The notes beneath the pieces are model-generated. The model was not told where the DNA came from. It worked only from the letters and a program-made list of their open reading frames with translations, and did not search any database. From Streptococcus thalassemiae (lineage in GTDB: Bacteria > Bacillota > Bacilli > Lactobacillales > Streptococcaceae), in NCBI RefSeq assembly GCF_903645285.1, contig NZ_CAHJXN010000003.1, positions 437,001 through 501,000 of the forward strand: a DNA stretch of 64,000 nt, given 5' to 3'. Each line of letters opens with the position of its first letter. Position 1 is the first letter of the stretch. This document shows positions 1 through 9,440 of the stretch, in pieces. The translations under genes were made by a program, and so were the position numbers.

Positions 1-370
1 TATCACGGAAACTTTGGGCTAGAGACTCTAGCTGGAAGGTTCCTTCATGGATAGACTGAACCAGCTTGGTGAAGGTCAGATAAGGCTCAATCACATAGCC
101 CAACTCGTCATTTAAGACCTCGATGAGGTCTTCACGGACATCTGCATCCGCAAAGTTTTCCTCATAGAGAAGCTGCGCTTGCTGGAAGGACTCAAAGGTC
201 TCGTCCAAGTTATCACAGACGGCTTGGAGGATGTTGTCGGATAGATACTTGTAGAAAATCAAGCCCAAGAGGTAGGACTTGTATTCATTGGCTTCCATCT
301 GGCCACGCAGGATATCTGCCGCATTCCAGAGGGATTGGTAGAGTTCTCTTGATAAATCTGTTTGTGACAT
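1..370 (-). CDS. hsdM: Type I restriction-modification DNA methyltransferase subunit HsdM, N-terminal part (runs off the window)
   Basis: Only about the first 123 residues are inside the window. They translate to a typical HsdM N-terminal helical domain, with a WNAADILRG motif followed by [13 protein letters not shown]. The ATG at 370 has a good RBS (AGGAGA) a few bases upstream. With HsdS it would form the adenine methyltransferase that protects host DNA and, with HsdR, the restriction complex. It lies downstream of hsdS on the same strand, so the local order is S then M, whereas M before S is commoner in streptococci. The catalytic SAM-binding and NPPF motifs would lie outside the window. 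Confidence 0.88.
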   Translation of the reverse strand, partial: MSQTDLSRELYQSLWNAADILRGQMEANEYKSYLLGLIFYKYLSDNILQAVCDNLDETFESFQQAQLLYEENFADADVREDLIEVLNDELGYVIEPYLTFTKLVQSIHEGTFQLESLAQSFRD

Positions 371-420
371 AGGGTCTCCTATCAATTTCTACTTTCATTC
401 GTTTAGTGTAGCTTTCTGAG

Positions 421-551
421 GTCTTTGTATCTTAGATAATCGAACACGACCTAAAAGCTGGGTAAAAAAGATAAACTGTCTGGTCTTCATCGAATACTGT
501 CCCAGTTTCCTATTTTTACTGGGCTTTTGACGGTCTTTGTATCTTAGATAA
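421..551. repeat. Pair of 19-bp direct repeats flanking the hsdS-hsdM junction
   Basis: The 19-mer starting GTCTTTGTATC occurs at 421-439 and again at 533-551, 112 bp apart. The second copy includes the hsdS stop codon. Between them lies a small inverted repeat (CCCAGT at 501-506, ACTGGG at 518-523). The first copy looks like the leftover 3' end of another hsdS-like segment, as expected where specificity genes have been shuffled by recombination. Confidence 0.7.
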
Positions 552-1725
552 ACATTTTTCTGAGTAGGGTTTGTTTGCTTTCTTTGAGTTGGTTGACTTT
601 TTCCTCTTGCTTGGCAATGACCTTGTCTAGTTCTTGGAAGAAAGAACCGATAGCAGTTTGTTCGGGGAGGGAGGGGAGATAGATATCGATTGTTCGAATA
701 TCTGTAAAACTAATGGCGGGCATCGTAGTTGAAGCACTAAATCCCTGTAATGTTTTCTTAAATTTTTCACGATTAAATTGCACATACATAAATTTATTGT
801 CAACACTCATTTGCGGATTTAGTCTAAATAAATTATTTGCAATAATGCCATCATAACCAATTCCGACTACCCCTACAGCACCATATCTAACAAAAAAGAT
901 ATCCTTCTCGTAAACTCTACCTGTACTTGATTTAAACTCAATATATCTCATCTCCTCACCTTTGTTTGTAAGATCAACAATACGGATAAATCGAATTCTA
1001 TTCTCATTGATTTGTTCAAACTGTTCTTCAACTGGAACCTGTTGACCTTGTGAAAACGAATAAGCCTCCCCCAACTTCACTTCCTTCCACTCATCTTCAA
1101 ATCCTGCGAAGCGAAGGGCTGGTTTGGTTTGTCCTTTGGCTGGGAAGAGAAGTTTGAGGTAGGTTTTCTTCTGCTCCTTGAGCACCTCTAACTTACGTTG
1201 TTGGAGGGTGATAAGGTGGTCGAGATTGCGAAAATATGCTCCAATTTTCTGTTGTTCGCTGTATTTTGGATAATATGCTTCAAATCCCATTACATCAGAA
1301 ACTGATAAATTTGTTTGCTTTGCTCCATCATCAAATGCTAAGAAATATGGATGCCTATTCATTAAAATGTAAAGAAAATAAGGGAATGTTTCGCCTATTG
1401 GAGTTATCCCTGCGATTCGCTGATTTAGCGTGTATTTATCATTTTTTTCGACCCAAAATGTTCTCGCAATAGCACGACCATTTGGAACATCACTCAGCAC
1501 AAAGGCAATCTCATTTTCAAACAATGCTTCATTTTTCTTATTAGAAAATTTCTTTACTTCACCATCTGTGGAAATGAATTTTGAATTTACTACAATATAC
1601 TTTCCGTTCTCATCAATGCAGTTTTCGTGAGCCTTTCCGTTACGATATTGAGCTACTTCTCCCAACTTACGCTGTTCCCAAGCTTCAGTATATCTCACAA
1701 AGCGATAACTTGGTTGTTTTGTCAT
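544..1725 (-). CDS. hsdS: Type I restriction-modification specificity subunit HsdS
   Basis: 393 residues, the usual length for a complete two-TRD specificity subunit. It has the family layout: WEQRKLGEV start, first target-recognition domain to about residue 165, a central conserved helix (LDHLITLQQRKLEVLKEQKK, about 167-188), a second TRD opening with WKEVKLGE, and a distal conserved helix (LDKVIAKQEEKVNQLKESK) ending LLRKMF. It sets the recognition sequence of the HsdMRS complex. The start codon overlaps the abiH stop as ATGA, and its RBS (GGAGG) lies inside the abiH 3' end, so the two are translationally coupled. I see no invertase gene or second hsdS in the window. Confidence 0.93.
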   Translation of the reverse strand: MTKQPSYRFVRYTEAWEQRKLGEVAQYRNGKAHENCIDENGKYIVVNSKFISTDGEVKKFSNKKNEALFENEIAFVLSDVPNGRAIARTFWVEKNDKYTLNQRIAGITPIGETFPYFLYILMNRHPYFLAFDDGAKQTNLSVSDVMGFEAYYPKYSEQQKIGAYFRNLDHLITLQQRKLEVLKEQKKTYLKLLFPAKGQTKPALRFAGFEDEWKEVKLGEAYSFSQGQQVPVEEQFEQINENRIRFIRIVDLTNKGEEMRYIEFKSSTGRVYEKDIFFVRYGAVGVVGIGYDGIIANNLFRLNPQMSVDNKFMYVQFNREKFKKTLQGFSASTTMPAISFTDIRTIDIYLPSLPEQTAIGSFFQELDKVIAKQEEKVNQLKESKQTLLRKMFI

Positions 1726-2777
1726 ATTACTCCTCCAACTAATTCGTCTTTATCTATATCTATAAATTGCAATTGATAAGCTTTACGAGCTCCCCATGCC
1801 TTAAGTATTTTCTTAATAGTATATTCATTCTCCTTATCAAACTGGTCTATATAAATGCTCACATCCGGTGCCTGTTTAAAAATTTCTTTAAAGTAAGGAG
1901 CATCCACTCCATTCTCATCCCGAATACCAAAACCAATGAAGTAAATTTCTTTGATAGAGCTTAAACTTTTGAAAAAGGATTCGTGCTTTCTAAGTTGCTG
2001 ATTGACTGGTTTTCTAGTCAAATAAACTAAATTATGAAGAAAGTCACGTACCTCAGTTGGATTGTTTTGTCTGGATTTATCATAAGAATCCATTTCACGA
2101 TTATGTCCAAATATTAGCTTATTTTCAGAAATACTTCCATGTATATGACATATTTGTTCAGAATTTATACCGTAGAAATCCTCTAACAACATACTATAAT
2201 TAAAAGTTAAAAAGTAGGCGTTTTTATTGTGTTCAATAGATTTCTTTCGTTTTAGTTTTTTCAGATTAGAAGGCATATTATCCCAGTCAAGAATAAAACA
2301 TTGAACCCATTCCCTAAATAAGTTTTCAATGTCTGCTCTTAGAAATTTTTCAAGAATCGTTGCCAGCTCCTCAGCTTCTTCTAGACCACAAGACGACAGT
2401 ATAATTTTCACCTCATTTATCCAACCTAAATCATGCTCAAACTGAGACCAAAAATTTTCTAATCCCATTAACTGCATCATATGTCGATAAATAAATTGAT
2501 ACCGTTCATGTTTATCTAACTGACCATTTCTAATTTTAGAAAGAGAATATCCATATATATCTCTCAACTCATCTTCCTTGGCACATAGATGTTGTTCTTG
2601 AATTTCAATATCCTTTTCCCTAAAAAAGTCACAAATTCCTTTTACTGTTTGCAACGACTCTAACAACTCATCCTTCCCATAAGCCTGCTGATAAACAAAC
2701 TTCTTGAAATATAGATAATCTGTCTTTAAGTCATGTGCTATATCAAAACCATTTCCGATAATAAATAATTTCTCCAC
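1722..2777 (-). CDS. abiH: AbiH-family abortive-infection (phage defence) protein
   Basis: 351 residues. The N terminus has the AbiH signature: FIIGNGFDIAH followed by LKTDYLYFK. The middle holds FLTFNYSMLLEDFYG and CHIHGS, and the end holds IYFIGFGIRDENG, all typical of the AbiH family (bacteriophage abortive infection, mechanism poorly known). The start is GTG at 2777 behind an AGGGGGG RBS. It is coupled to hsdS by a 4-base ATGA overlap, which places an extra defence gene inside the restriction-modification operon. AT-rich composition suggests horizontal transfer. Family assignment rests on motifs, function on the family. Confidence 0.82.
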   Translation of the reverse strand: MEKLFIIGNGFDIAHDLKTDYLYFKKFVYQQAYGKDELLESLQTVKGICDFFREKDIEIQEQHLCAKEDELRDIYGYSLSKIRNGQLDKHERYQFIYRHMMQLMGLENFWSQFEHDLGWINEVKIILSSCGLEEAEELATILEKFLRADIENLFREWVQCFILDWDNMPSNLKKLKRKKSIEHNKNAYFLTFNYSMLLEDFYGINSEQICHIHGSISENKLIFGHNREMDSYDKSRQNNPTEVRDFLHNLVYLTRKPVNQQLRKHESFFKSLSSIKEIYFIGFGIRDENGVDAPYFKEIFKQAPDVSIYIDQFDKENEYTIKKILKAWGARKAYQLQFIDIDKDELVGGVI

Positions 2778-2790
2778 TATATCCCCCCTT

Positions 2791-2980
2791 TCTATTACTC
2801 CATTTTCTTATTTCTACACTTTAGGTTTTCTTTTTTGATGTCTATTATTCAATTTTGCCTATTTTTGCACTTTAGGATTGCCATCTGTCATTTCTATTGT
2901 TAAATTTTGGCCATTTTTGCACTTTAGAACGACAATTACGCTATCCTATTCTTCAATTTTACCTATTTTAAAATAATAGA
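2791..2980. repeat. Four imperfect ~51-bp direct repeats between abiH and fic
   Basis: Units begin at 2791, 2841, 2893 and 2944 (spacing 50, 52, 51). Each has a conserved ~36-bp core starting TCTATT and containing CAATTTT and, in the first three, CACTTTAG, followed by about 15 variable bases. The last unit is degenerate and merges with the fic promoter. The array fills the divergent promoter region of abiH and fic, so it could be an operator array or an RNA-coding repeat. Confidence 0.75.
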
Positions 2981-2993
2981 AGAGCTGATTTTG

Positions 2994-3002
2994 TGATATA
3001 AT
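2994..3002 (+). promoter_or_regulatory. Extended -10 promoter of the Fic gene
   Basis: TGATATAAT is a perfect extended -10 (TGnTATAAT) with no recognisable -35. It lies about 35 bp upstream of the fic ATG, directly after the repeat array. Confidence 0.65.
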
Positions 3003-3036
3003 GTTAAAAAACGTTGAAATGCGAGGATGACTACAT

Positions 3037-4278
3037 ATGAACTATAGAGAACTTAGAAAAATCTACTACAGTCATCGTGACCAATATGAGGAAGAGTATC
3101 AATTACGCTTACAGGGATACAGCTCTATTAGAACATCTCTTTATCCTCATTTAATGCAACGCGATACTGTCAAAACAAGCCAATACCCTCTATTTGTTAC
3201 CCTGCATCTTGGGCTTTCCCAACTGATGGAAACTATCTCACAGCAGTCTCAACGAATTAGCGAAATGGTTGATACCCTCCCCAAGATTGCCCACGATCAG
3301 TTTTATAAAGAACAACTCTACCAATCGATTATTTCCACAAATGAAATCGAAGGTATCCATACAACTCGTAAAGAGTTAGTCGATGTGGAGAAACTCCTAG
3401 AGGAAGACCCCTATAAGACCGAACAAATCAAACATCTTTCCACCTTGCGAATGTACCAACAAATCCTTAAGGATGAATTTCTCCAAATCCAATCTCTTGA
3501 AGATATCAGAGGGATTTATGACCAATTAACACAAGGAGAAATCTCGCCAGAGGATGAACTAGATGGAGAGTTTTTTAGACAGAAATCGGTCTTTATCCAA
3601 GACGACAAGACTGGCAAAGTCCTCTATATCCCACCTCAAAAGGAGGAACAGATTCAGGTCATGCTGACAGAGTGGATTCGTTTTATAAACGACCATTCTA
3701 TCCCAAACCTTATCAAGGCTTGTGCTGGACACTATTTTTTTGAAAATATTCATCCCTTCTATGACGGTAACGGTCGGACAGGACGCTATATCCTTGCCAA
3801 GTACTTGTCTAGAAAACTCGATAAATTTTCAGGGTTAGTTTTGTCCCAACAAATCAATCACCATAAGCAAGACTATTATAAGGCTTTTAGGAATACTGGC
3901 GATCATCTCAACCGTGCCGATGCTACCTTCTTCGTTGAAACCTTGTTGACTTTTATCAAGGAAGGACAGGAAAACATTATCCAAACCCTCCTTGAAAAAC
4001 AAGAGCAACTGCATCGCTATAAAGTTAAGATAGAGCAAACAGAAGGTCTGGAGGAAGTCGAGAAATACATCTTGTTTCTCCTCGCTCAGTCCAAGCTCTT
4101 TGTCGATGATAAGAGAGATGGTATAGAAGATAGAAGCATCATCCAACTGGCCAATCAGTCCAACCATCATTACTCTAAGAAAAAGGTTAAGGATGCTTTC
4201 TTGCATCTTGAAGAGAGGGGAATTTTGACCCTAATTGGTAGAAAACCTTCCCAACATTATCTTTCTGACCATTTTTAA
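3037..4278 (+). CDS. Fic family protein (probable AMP-transferase) with N-terminal inhibitory motif
   Basis: 413 residues. The Fic catalytic motif HPFYDGNGRTGR starts at residue 239 and is complete, including the catalytic His and the phosphate-binding GNGR. Upstream, STNEIEGI (about residue 105) matches the class II inhibitory motif (S/T)xxxE(G/N), so the enzyme carries its own autoinhibitory helix. The family transfers AMP or another phosphate-linked group to target hydroxyls. The C-terminal region resembles the winged-helix part of class II Fic proteins. It is the only plus-strand gene in the defence island, divergent from abiH and convergent with hsdR. The RBS is GAGGA. Its target is unknown. 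Confidence 0.9.
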   Translation: MNYRELRKIYYSHRDQYEEEYQLRLQGYSSIRTSLYPHLMQRDTVKTSQYPLFVTLHLGLSQLMETISQQSQRISEMVDTLPKIAHDQFYKEQLYQSIISTNEIEGIHTTRKELVDVEKLLEEDPYKTEQIKHLSTLRMYQQILKDEFLQIQSLEDIRGIYDQLTQGEISPEDELDGEFFRQKSVFIQDDKTGKVLYIPPQKEEQIQVMLTEWIRFINDHSIPNLIKACAGHYFFENIHPFYDGNGRTGRYILAKYLSRKLDKFSGLVLSQQINHHKQDYYKAFRNTGDHLNRADATFFVETLLTFIKEGQENIIQTLLEKQEQLHRYKVKIEQTEGLEEVEKYILFLLAQSKLFVDDKRDGIEDRSIIQLANQSNHHYSKKKVKDAFLHLEERGILTLIGRKPSQHYLSDHF

Positions 4279-4427
4279 TACTCAATGAAAATCAAAGAGC
4301 AAACTAGGAAACTAGCCGCAGGTTGCTCAAAACACTGTTTTGAGGTTGCAGATAAGACTGACGAAGTCAGTCACATATATACGGCAAGGCAACGTTGACG
4401 TGGTTTGAAGAGATTTTCGAAGAGTAT
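4278..4427 (-). repeat. BOX element (boxC-boxB-boxA read on the + strand)
   Basis: Starts with ATACTCAATGAAAATC (boxC end) and finishes with TTTTCGAAGAGTAT (boxA end), with one boxB-like hairpin module between. It exactly fills the gap between the convergent 3' ends of fic and hsdR; its first base is the last base of the fic stop codon. Confidence 0.9.
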
Positions 4428-4431
4428 AAAC

Positions 4432-7400
4432 CTATCTCCCCCTTAGCGGTAAGATATCCTCTGAAATCATGCGCATATAGTCCTCTTTGAGGGCTTTTTT
4501 GTATTTGAGTTTTGGCAGTGCCTTGTCTCCGTGGGCTTCCTTATAGGCCAGATAGTCCTGAGACTCGGTGATGGCTTTTTCGCCATTTTGCTTGTCGCGT
4601 CCGATGCGGTAGTTGTCCACTACGAACTGGAGTTCATCCTCTCCTATCTGCCAATAATCTGCCGTTTCGCGAATCTTTTTCTGGGTTGTTAACTCAATCA
4701 TCTCATCCAACTTATGGATGATAGACTGACCCTGATAGCTCTTGGCATCAGCTTGGACATCCTGCCAGAGTTTAGAAATGATGCTGGATAACTTAGGATT
4801 GGATTTGTTCAAATCTTCGATATAGTTATCTACCAGACTCTTTTCCTTTTTACCAATGAGGTTTTCCCGATTTTCGATCAAGGCTTGGATGAGAGAGAGG
4901 ATATAGTGATAGTTTATCTCATCGGTTCGGATGGATTCGAGCTCATACTCGATATCCAGTAACACACCTTCATCTTCTTGGTCTTCTTTTCTGCGTCTGC
5001 GGAGCTCTTCGATGACATTTTGATATTGGCCGGCAAAGTTCTCGATGTCTTCTAGGCTGAGTCCAATCTCTCTGAGGATGACTTTCTCATCATAGTCAGA
5101 ATAGACCTGTATAGAGGATAGGAGCTTGTCAAATTCTTGGAAGGCCTTGGCAAAGCGTTTTAATTCTGCATCTGTCGCTGTATCCAAATCTGGCACCTGC
5201 TCTGGACTTGGAGCGATGGCTAGTAGTTGATGAACCTTCTCAAGAAACTTGGCCTTCTCCTCCTGCCATTCTGGGGCTAAGACACTGGTTTCGCCACCAT
5301 TTGAGTAGAGGCTCAGAGCTTCATCCACCTTTTCTTTAAAACGGTCAGGAGTTTGGAAGGTGACGATTTGACCGAATTTCTTGCCTTCATCAAAGAGGCG
5401 ATTGGTTCGTGAAAAGGCCTGAATGATGTGCTGGGGTTTCATGGGCTGACGGTCCATGAATAGGGTCGATAGGCAAGGGGCATCAAAGCCTGTCAACAAG
5501 CGATCCACCACGATAACCAGGTCCAATTGCTCTTCACGGAAGGCAAAGCGTTCTTTCTTACGGGCCAGACGGTCGTTGAGGTCACTATTGTAGGATGCAA
5601 TGGTTGCTAGGCTAAAATGAGTACCAAACATGGCATTGTAGTCTTCTAAACTCTCCTCCATATAGGCTTGGTTGACATAGGAGTCTGCTTCATTTTCTGT
5701 CACTGAGTAAGTAATAGCAACCTTAGGAAAGTCTGGTAAGACCTTTTTAACATTTTCCGAGATGCTTAGAGACTTTTCTCCATTTTTGACTTGCTTAATC
5801 AGGTTATAATAGGCCTGCGCACGGGCAATGCTTTTGACGGTCAAAATGGCTTCATAGGTTTTTCCTACTCCATTTTGGAAGCCGAGTTTGCGTCTTGAGC
5901 GATTGAGAATGGCATCTAAAACGGCAAGCATATGGCCTTCGTCATCATAACGCTCCTCGTCAATCTCATCTTCTGCCCAACCAGGCATGGTTGTCTGATA
6001 CTCCACATTAAAGCCAAGAACCGCCTTGTCATGGATGGCTTCTTTGACGGTATATTGGTGGAGGCAGTCACCGTACTGCTCTTCGGTCGTCTGAGCAAGG
6101 TCTCCTTTTTGTTCACGTTTATTTTCTGTAAAGATAGGCGTTCCTGTAAAACCATACCAGAGAGAATTTGTAAAGAAGTGCTCTAGGTGGCGTTGGCGTT
6201 CAGGAGTCACTGCGCGATGGCATTCATCGACGACAAAGGCTAGTTTGAGTTGCTTGATACGATTGTAAACCTTTTGGTGACGCCCTTCATCAAACTGCCG
6301 AATCATAGCATTGATTTTCTGGATGGTCGTCACAACGACACGGCGGTCATCAGAAGCCAGATTTTTAACCAATTCCTGTGTATCATCGGTCTCGTCGATG
6401 TCAATCATATCGTTCTCTGCGTAAGACTGAAACGAACTGGTCGTCTGTTGGTCAAGGTCTGTCCTATCAATCACAAAGATTGTCTTTTCGATGGATGGTA
6501 TCTGAAGCAGATTGCGCGAAACCTTATAAGAGGTCAGGGTTTTTCCTGAACCAGTCGTATGCCAGATATAGCCCGACTGGCGCTTGCGACTGGCTTCACG
6601 GATAGCCTCAATGGCATGTACCTGATAGGGACGCAATAAAATCAAGGCCTTCTTGTCATCATCGATGACAGAATACTGCATGACCATCTCGTGGGCTCTC
6701 GGTATGGACAAGACAGACTCTGCAAAGTCAAATAGTTGAGGTTGAGGTCTATTTTCACTATCCACCCACTTGGTCAAGAAGCGTTCATTTAGCTTGTTGG
6801 CTTTGGTAGCAGCGATGTAGCGAGTGTCTGTGACATTAGAGACGACAAACATCTGAAGACTTGAAAAAATGCCTCTGAACTGTCCTTCTTGGTCGTATTT
6901 CTTAATCTGACGGAAGGCATCCATATAAGGATGAGAACGGCTTTTCAGTTCAATCTGAATCATGGGCAGACCATTGATTAACAAAGTCACATCCCCACGG
7001 CGCTGGCGAATCCCTTCTCCGCCTGTGATGACTTGGTTGACAACCTCATAGCTGGATTTGCCACCAGCGACATTGTTTCTCCACAAGACTTCCAAGCGAA
7101 TGGTGCCTAGACTGGCGTCTTCACGTTGAACCTGCACCTTGGCAATGCCATTTTCCCCTGCTATCCACTTGGCTGCTTCGTAGAAGTTGACAAAATTGAG
7201 CTGGTTTTTGATTTGATTTTTCTCTGAATTTGTAAGGGGATGGTCTTGCAAAATGCGGACATTATTGGCTTCCAGCTTGGCAAAAAAGTTTCCCCATAGG
7301 AGGTCTTCAGTATTTAACTCAGGTCGATACACCCATTGACTTTCTCCCTTTGTCAGCTGGTTAATCAAATCCCGCTCGATAGACAATTCCTGTTTGGTTT

Positions 7401-7794
7401 TGGCTTTTCCTGCTACAGGGATAGCAGTCTCGTCTTTAGGAGAGAGTCTCTGGCTGATATGGAAATCCTGCAAAGCTGCTTGATTGAGATGTTGCAATTT
7501 TTTGAGAAGATCTTGCTCCGTCCCTTTAATGGCTTGATAGGCTGCCGTCAAGTCTTTATCTGCATCTAGGTAGTGATGCGGTTTCTTCTTTATTTGGATA
7601 TAGCCCTGCACCAAATCTTCTAAACGTCCCAGCTGAATAGTAAGCTGGTTCTGGAGTTCCTGAGAGTTACTTCCAGATGCTTCTTTCTGGTTGATAGCTT
7701 CTAGGTATTCTACGATGGCAGCATAACTAGCCTGCAACTCAGGTGCTAAAACGATGAGCTCTTGCTCTAATTCTTTTGATAAGGTGTAAGCCAT
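4432..7794 (-). CDS. hsdR: Type I restriction endonuclease subunit HsdR
   Basis: 1120 residues, the normal HsdR size. A PD-(D/E)xK-type nuclease region is marked by [19 protein letters not shown], with the Glu-Leu-Lys at about residues 282-284. The SF2 translocase motor follows: Walker A GSGKT (about 415-419), a DECH box (about 523-526), GFTGTPIF, and a helicase C domain with [15 protein letters not shown]. It restricts unmodified DNA together with HsdM and HsdS. I chose the ATG at 7794 over the one 6 bases upstream because the GGGG RBS is 7 bases from it. hsdR is separated from hsdS/hsdM by fic and abiH and has its own promoter and an unusual leader. Confidence 0.94.
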   Translation of the reverse strand: MAYTLSKELEQELIVLAPELQASYAAIVEYLEAINQKEASGSNSQELQNQLTIQLGRLEDLVQGYIQIKKKPHHYLDADKDLTAAYQAIKGTEQDLLKKLQHLNQAALQDFHISQRLSPKDETAIPVAGKAKTKQELSIERDLINQLTKGESQWVYRPELNTEDLLWGNFFAKLEANNVRILQDHPLTNSEKNQIKNQLNFVNFYEAAKWIAGENGIAKVQVQREDASLGTIRLEVLWRNNVAGGKSSYEVVNQVITGGEGIRQRRGDVTLLINGLPMIQIELKSRSHPYMDAFRQIKKYDQEGQFRGIFSSLQMFVVSNVTDTRYIAATKANKLNERFLTKWVDSENRPQPQLFDFAESVLSIPRAHEMVMQYSVIDDDKKALILLRPYQVHAIEAIREASRKRQSGYIWHTTGSGKTLTSYKVSRNLLQIPSIEKTIFVIDRTDLDQQTTSSFQSYAENDMIDIDETDDTQELVKNLASDDRRVVVTTIQKINAMIRQFDEGRHQKVYNRIKQLKLAFVVDECHRAVTPERQRHLEHFFTNSLWYGFTGTPIFTENKREQKGDLAQTTEEQYGDCLHQYTVKEAIHDKAVLGFNVEYQTTMPGWAEDEIDEERYDDEGHMLAVLDAILNRSRRKLGFQNGVGKTYEAILTVKSIARAQAYYNLIKQVKNGEKSLSISENVKKVLPDFPKVAITYSVTENEADSYVNQAYMEESLEDYNAMFGTHFSLATIASYNSDLNDRLARKKERFAFREEQLDLVIVVDRLLTGFDAPCLSTLFMDRQPMKPQHIIQAFSRTNRLFDEGKKFGQIVTFQTPDRFKEKVDEALSLYSNGGETSVLAPEWQEEKAKFLEKVHQLLAIAPSPEQVPDLDTATDAELKRFAKAFQEFDKLLSSIQVYSDYDEKVILREIGLSLEDIENFAGQYQNVIEELRRRRKEDQEDEGVLLDIEYELESIRTDEINYHYILSLIQALIENRENLIGKKEKSLVDNYIEDLNKSNPKLSSIISKLWQDVQADAKSYQGQSIIHKLDEMIELTTQKKIRETADYWQIGEDELQFVVDNYRIGRDKQNGEKAITESQDYLAYKEAHGDKALPKLKYKKALKEDYMRMISEDILPLRGR

Positions 7795-7866
7795 GTTCAT
7801 ACCCCATTTCTACAACGCAAAAAGCCTACCAAAAAGATTGGCAGGTTTTGAAAATGGGTATGAAAA
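7795..7866 (-). promoter_or_regulatory. Inverted repeat masking the hsdR ribosome-binding site
   Basis: The 15 bases at 7796-7810, which include the hsdR RBS (GGGG on the minus strand), are complementary to 7850-7864 at 13 of 15 positions. The loop contains a second hairpin of about 10 bp (AAAACCTGCC pairing with GGTAGGCTTTT) followed by Ts. The hsdR mRNA could therefore fold so that translation is blocked, with an attenuator-like inner hairpin. Confidence 0.6.
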
Positions 7867-7873
7867 CGCGAGT

Positions 7874-7951
<78 letters not shown>

Positions 7952-8019
7952 AGGGACTCTTCCTTTTCATTCATCCAAGGCGTTGCAGCATCGAAAAAAC
8001 AGCGCCTTTATTTCCTTCT

Positions 8020-8028
8020 ATTGTATCA
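8020..8028 (-). promoter_or_regulatory. Probable hsdR promoter (extended -10)
   Basis: The minus strand reads TGATACAAT here, an extended -10. Transcription would start near 8013, giving a leader of about 220 nt that includes the small ORF, the microsatellite and the RBS-masking structure. Confidence 0.55.
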
Positions 8029-8137
8029 TAAAAGACTCCTTGGGAAAAGATTTCCTATAGTTTTATCTCTATTTCAGAGTAAACTTGCTTGCTGGCCACT
8101 GACGATGGTTGGTAAAAACTCCTAGACCAAGCAAAAT

Positions 8138-8162
8138 CCCCTGCAAATCTACATTACAGGGG
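8138..8162 (-). terminator. Terminator downstream of telA
   Basis: Inverted repeat CCCCTG (8138-8143) / CAGGGG (8157-8162), followed on the minus strand by ATTTTG. It lies just beyond the telA stop codon. Confidence 0.7.
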
Positions 8163-8171
8163 ACTTGTGTA

Positions 8172-9419
8172 TTATTCTTGTACTTCTTTCTGGGCGGCCT
8201 TTCCTTGGTCGAGAAGGGCTTGGACGATTTTCTCATCGCGTAGTTTGACAGAATCGTTGATCATTTCTGCGGACTTGACGATGGTTGTTTCTAGTTGGGC
8301 ACGTTTCTGGCGTCCCAATTCAATTGCTGCAACGATACCTTGGTTTTGAGCGACCAGACTTTCAGCCAGTTTGGTAACCGATTCGACAGCGACTGTCGGG
8401 CTTTGGGCAATTCTCTCCATCTGCGGAATCACTTCCTTGCTGGTTTCAGCTAGCATCTGAAGGGCAGCATTATTGGCATTGACAATGGCATCTGCCACGA
8501 CACCTGATTTCATGGATTGTTGCAAAATACCCAGTTGGGCAATCGAAAGCTTCATTGTTGGAATCGTATTGCGACGAAGCATGCCCAATTTTTGGCGCAT
8601 ATCAGATGACACCTTCACAAGATTGCGCATCTGAGGTGTTGTTGCCCAGGCAACATAGAGACGGCTGACATACTCAGTGTGCTGTTGTTCGAGTGTATTG
8701 ACCACTTCTGCCATACGAGCCAATTCTTGTGATTTAGTTTGGTATTCTACCGTACTTGTATCGAGTTGGTCAGCTTGAGCTTTCAGTTCGGCAGCGCGTT
8801 TGCCAGCTTCTGTCTGGCTGGCTTCGATAAAGGAAATCACTCCCACTAGATTTTCAATGGATTTGGTATTGTCCTCAATCAACATCTCAGCTGAGACGAT
8901 ATTTCGAGCTAAGACATCTTCTTGTTTGACCACTGCGGCAGCCATGCCATCGAGCTTTTGCTCCACTGTTTTTGAATCAAAGTAAAATTCTTGTAGGGTA
9001 TTCTTGCTCTTGTTAAACAATCGTTGCAAAAAGTTTGGCTTCTCTTCTAACTCAGCAATTTCAGCGTTCTTGTATTTGACTACAAAGCCTTGCAACTCAC
9101 GGTTGGTATTTTTGAGCAATTCGTCAACTTGAGGTATCTCAAGTTTCTTTTGTTCTGACAAGATACGATTGACTGTATTGTTCACACCTTCTACAGCAGA
9201 TTGTCCAAAATCTAAAAGAGCATTTTGATTTGTGACAAACTGGTCTACTAACTGGGGCACATGCGCCTTGATCCCTTCTTGTTGCTCAGGGCTCAGCTTC
9301 TCAAGGAAGGTCAAGGTCTTGTCTGAGCCAGTATTGGTCTCGATGATTTGGGTTGTCTTATCCACCTTAGCTACCGTATTATTGGCAATCTGGTCAATAT
9401 CAAAATTAAATTCTGTCAT
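8172..9419 (-). CDS. telA: TelA/toxic anion resistance family protein
   Basis: 415 residues, soluble, mostly helical and coiled-coil, with no signal peptide. The family marker YVSRLYVAWATTPQMRNLVKVSSDMRQKLG is present around residues 250-285, followed by LRRNTIPTMKLSIAQLGILQQ. The family is named after plasmid tellurite resistance, but its chromosomal members have no firmly established function; a role in envelope or toxic-compound stress is the usual inference. It follows xpaC with a 21-bp gap and an AGGAG RBS, so the two form an operon, an arrangement common in Firmicutes. Confidence 0.85.
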   Translation of the reverse strand: MTEFNFDIDQIANNTVAKVDKTTQIIETNTGSDKTLTFLEKLSPEQQEGIKAHVPQLVDQFVTNQNALLDFGQSAVEGVNNTVNRILSEQKKLEIPQVDELLKNTNRELQGFVVKYKNAEIAELEEKPNFLQRLFNKSKNTLQEFYFDSKTVEQKLDGMAAAVVKQEDVLARNIVSAEMLIEDNTKSIENLVGVISFIEASQTEAGKRAAELKAQADQLDTSTVEYQTKSQELARMAEVVNTLEQQHTEYVSRLYVAWATTPQMRNLVKVSSDMRQKLGMLRRNTIPTMKLSIAQLGILQQSMKSGVVADAIVNANNAALQMLAETSKEVIPQMERIAQSPTVAVESVTKLAESLVAQNQGIVAAIELGRQKRAQLETTIVKSAEMINDSVKLRDEKIVQALLDQGKAAQKEVQE

Positions 9420-9440
9420 GGTTACTCCTTTGTTTCTAAC

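Noticed and set aside
2791..2980. CRISPR array
   Set aside because: Repeat cores resemble CRISPR repeat length, but the variable parts are only about 15 bp, cores differ from each other, and no cas gene is nearby.
2791..2980. Type III (ToxIN/AbiQ) antitoxin RNA repeats
   Set aside because: Repeat size is suggestive, but neither neighbour is a ToxN/AbiQ endoribonuclease and no terminator separates repeats from a toxin gene.
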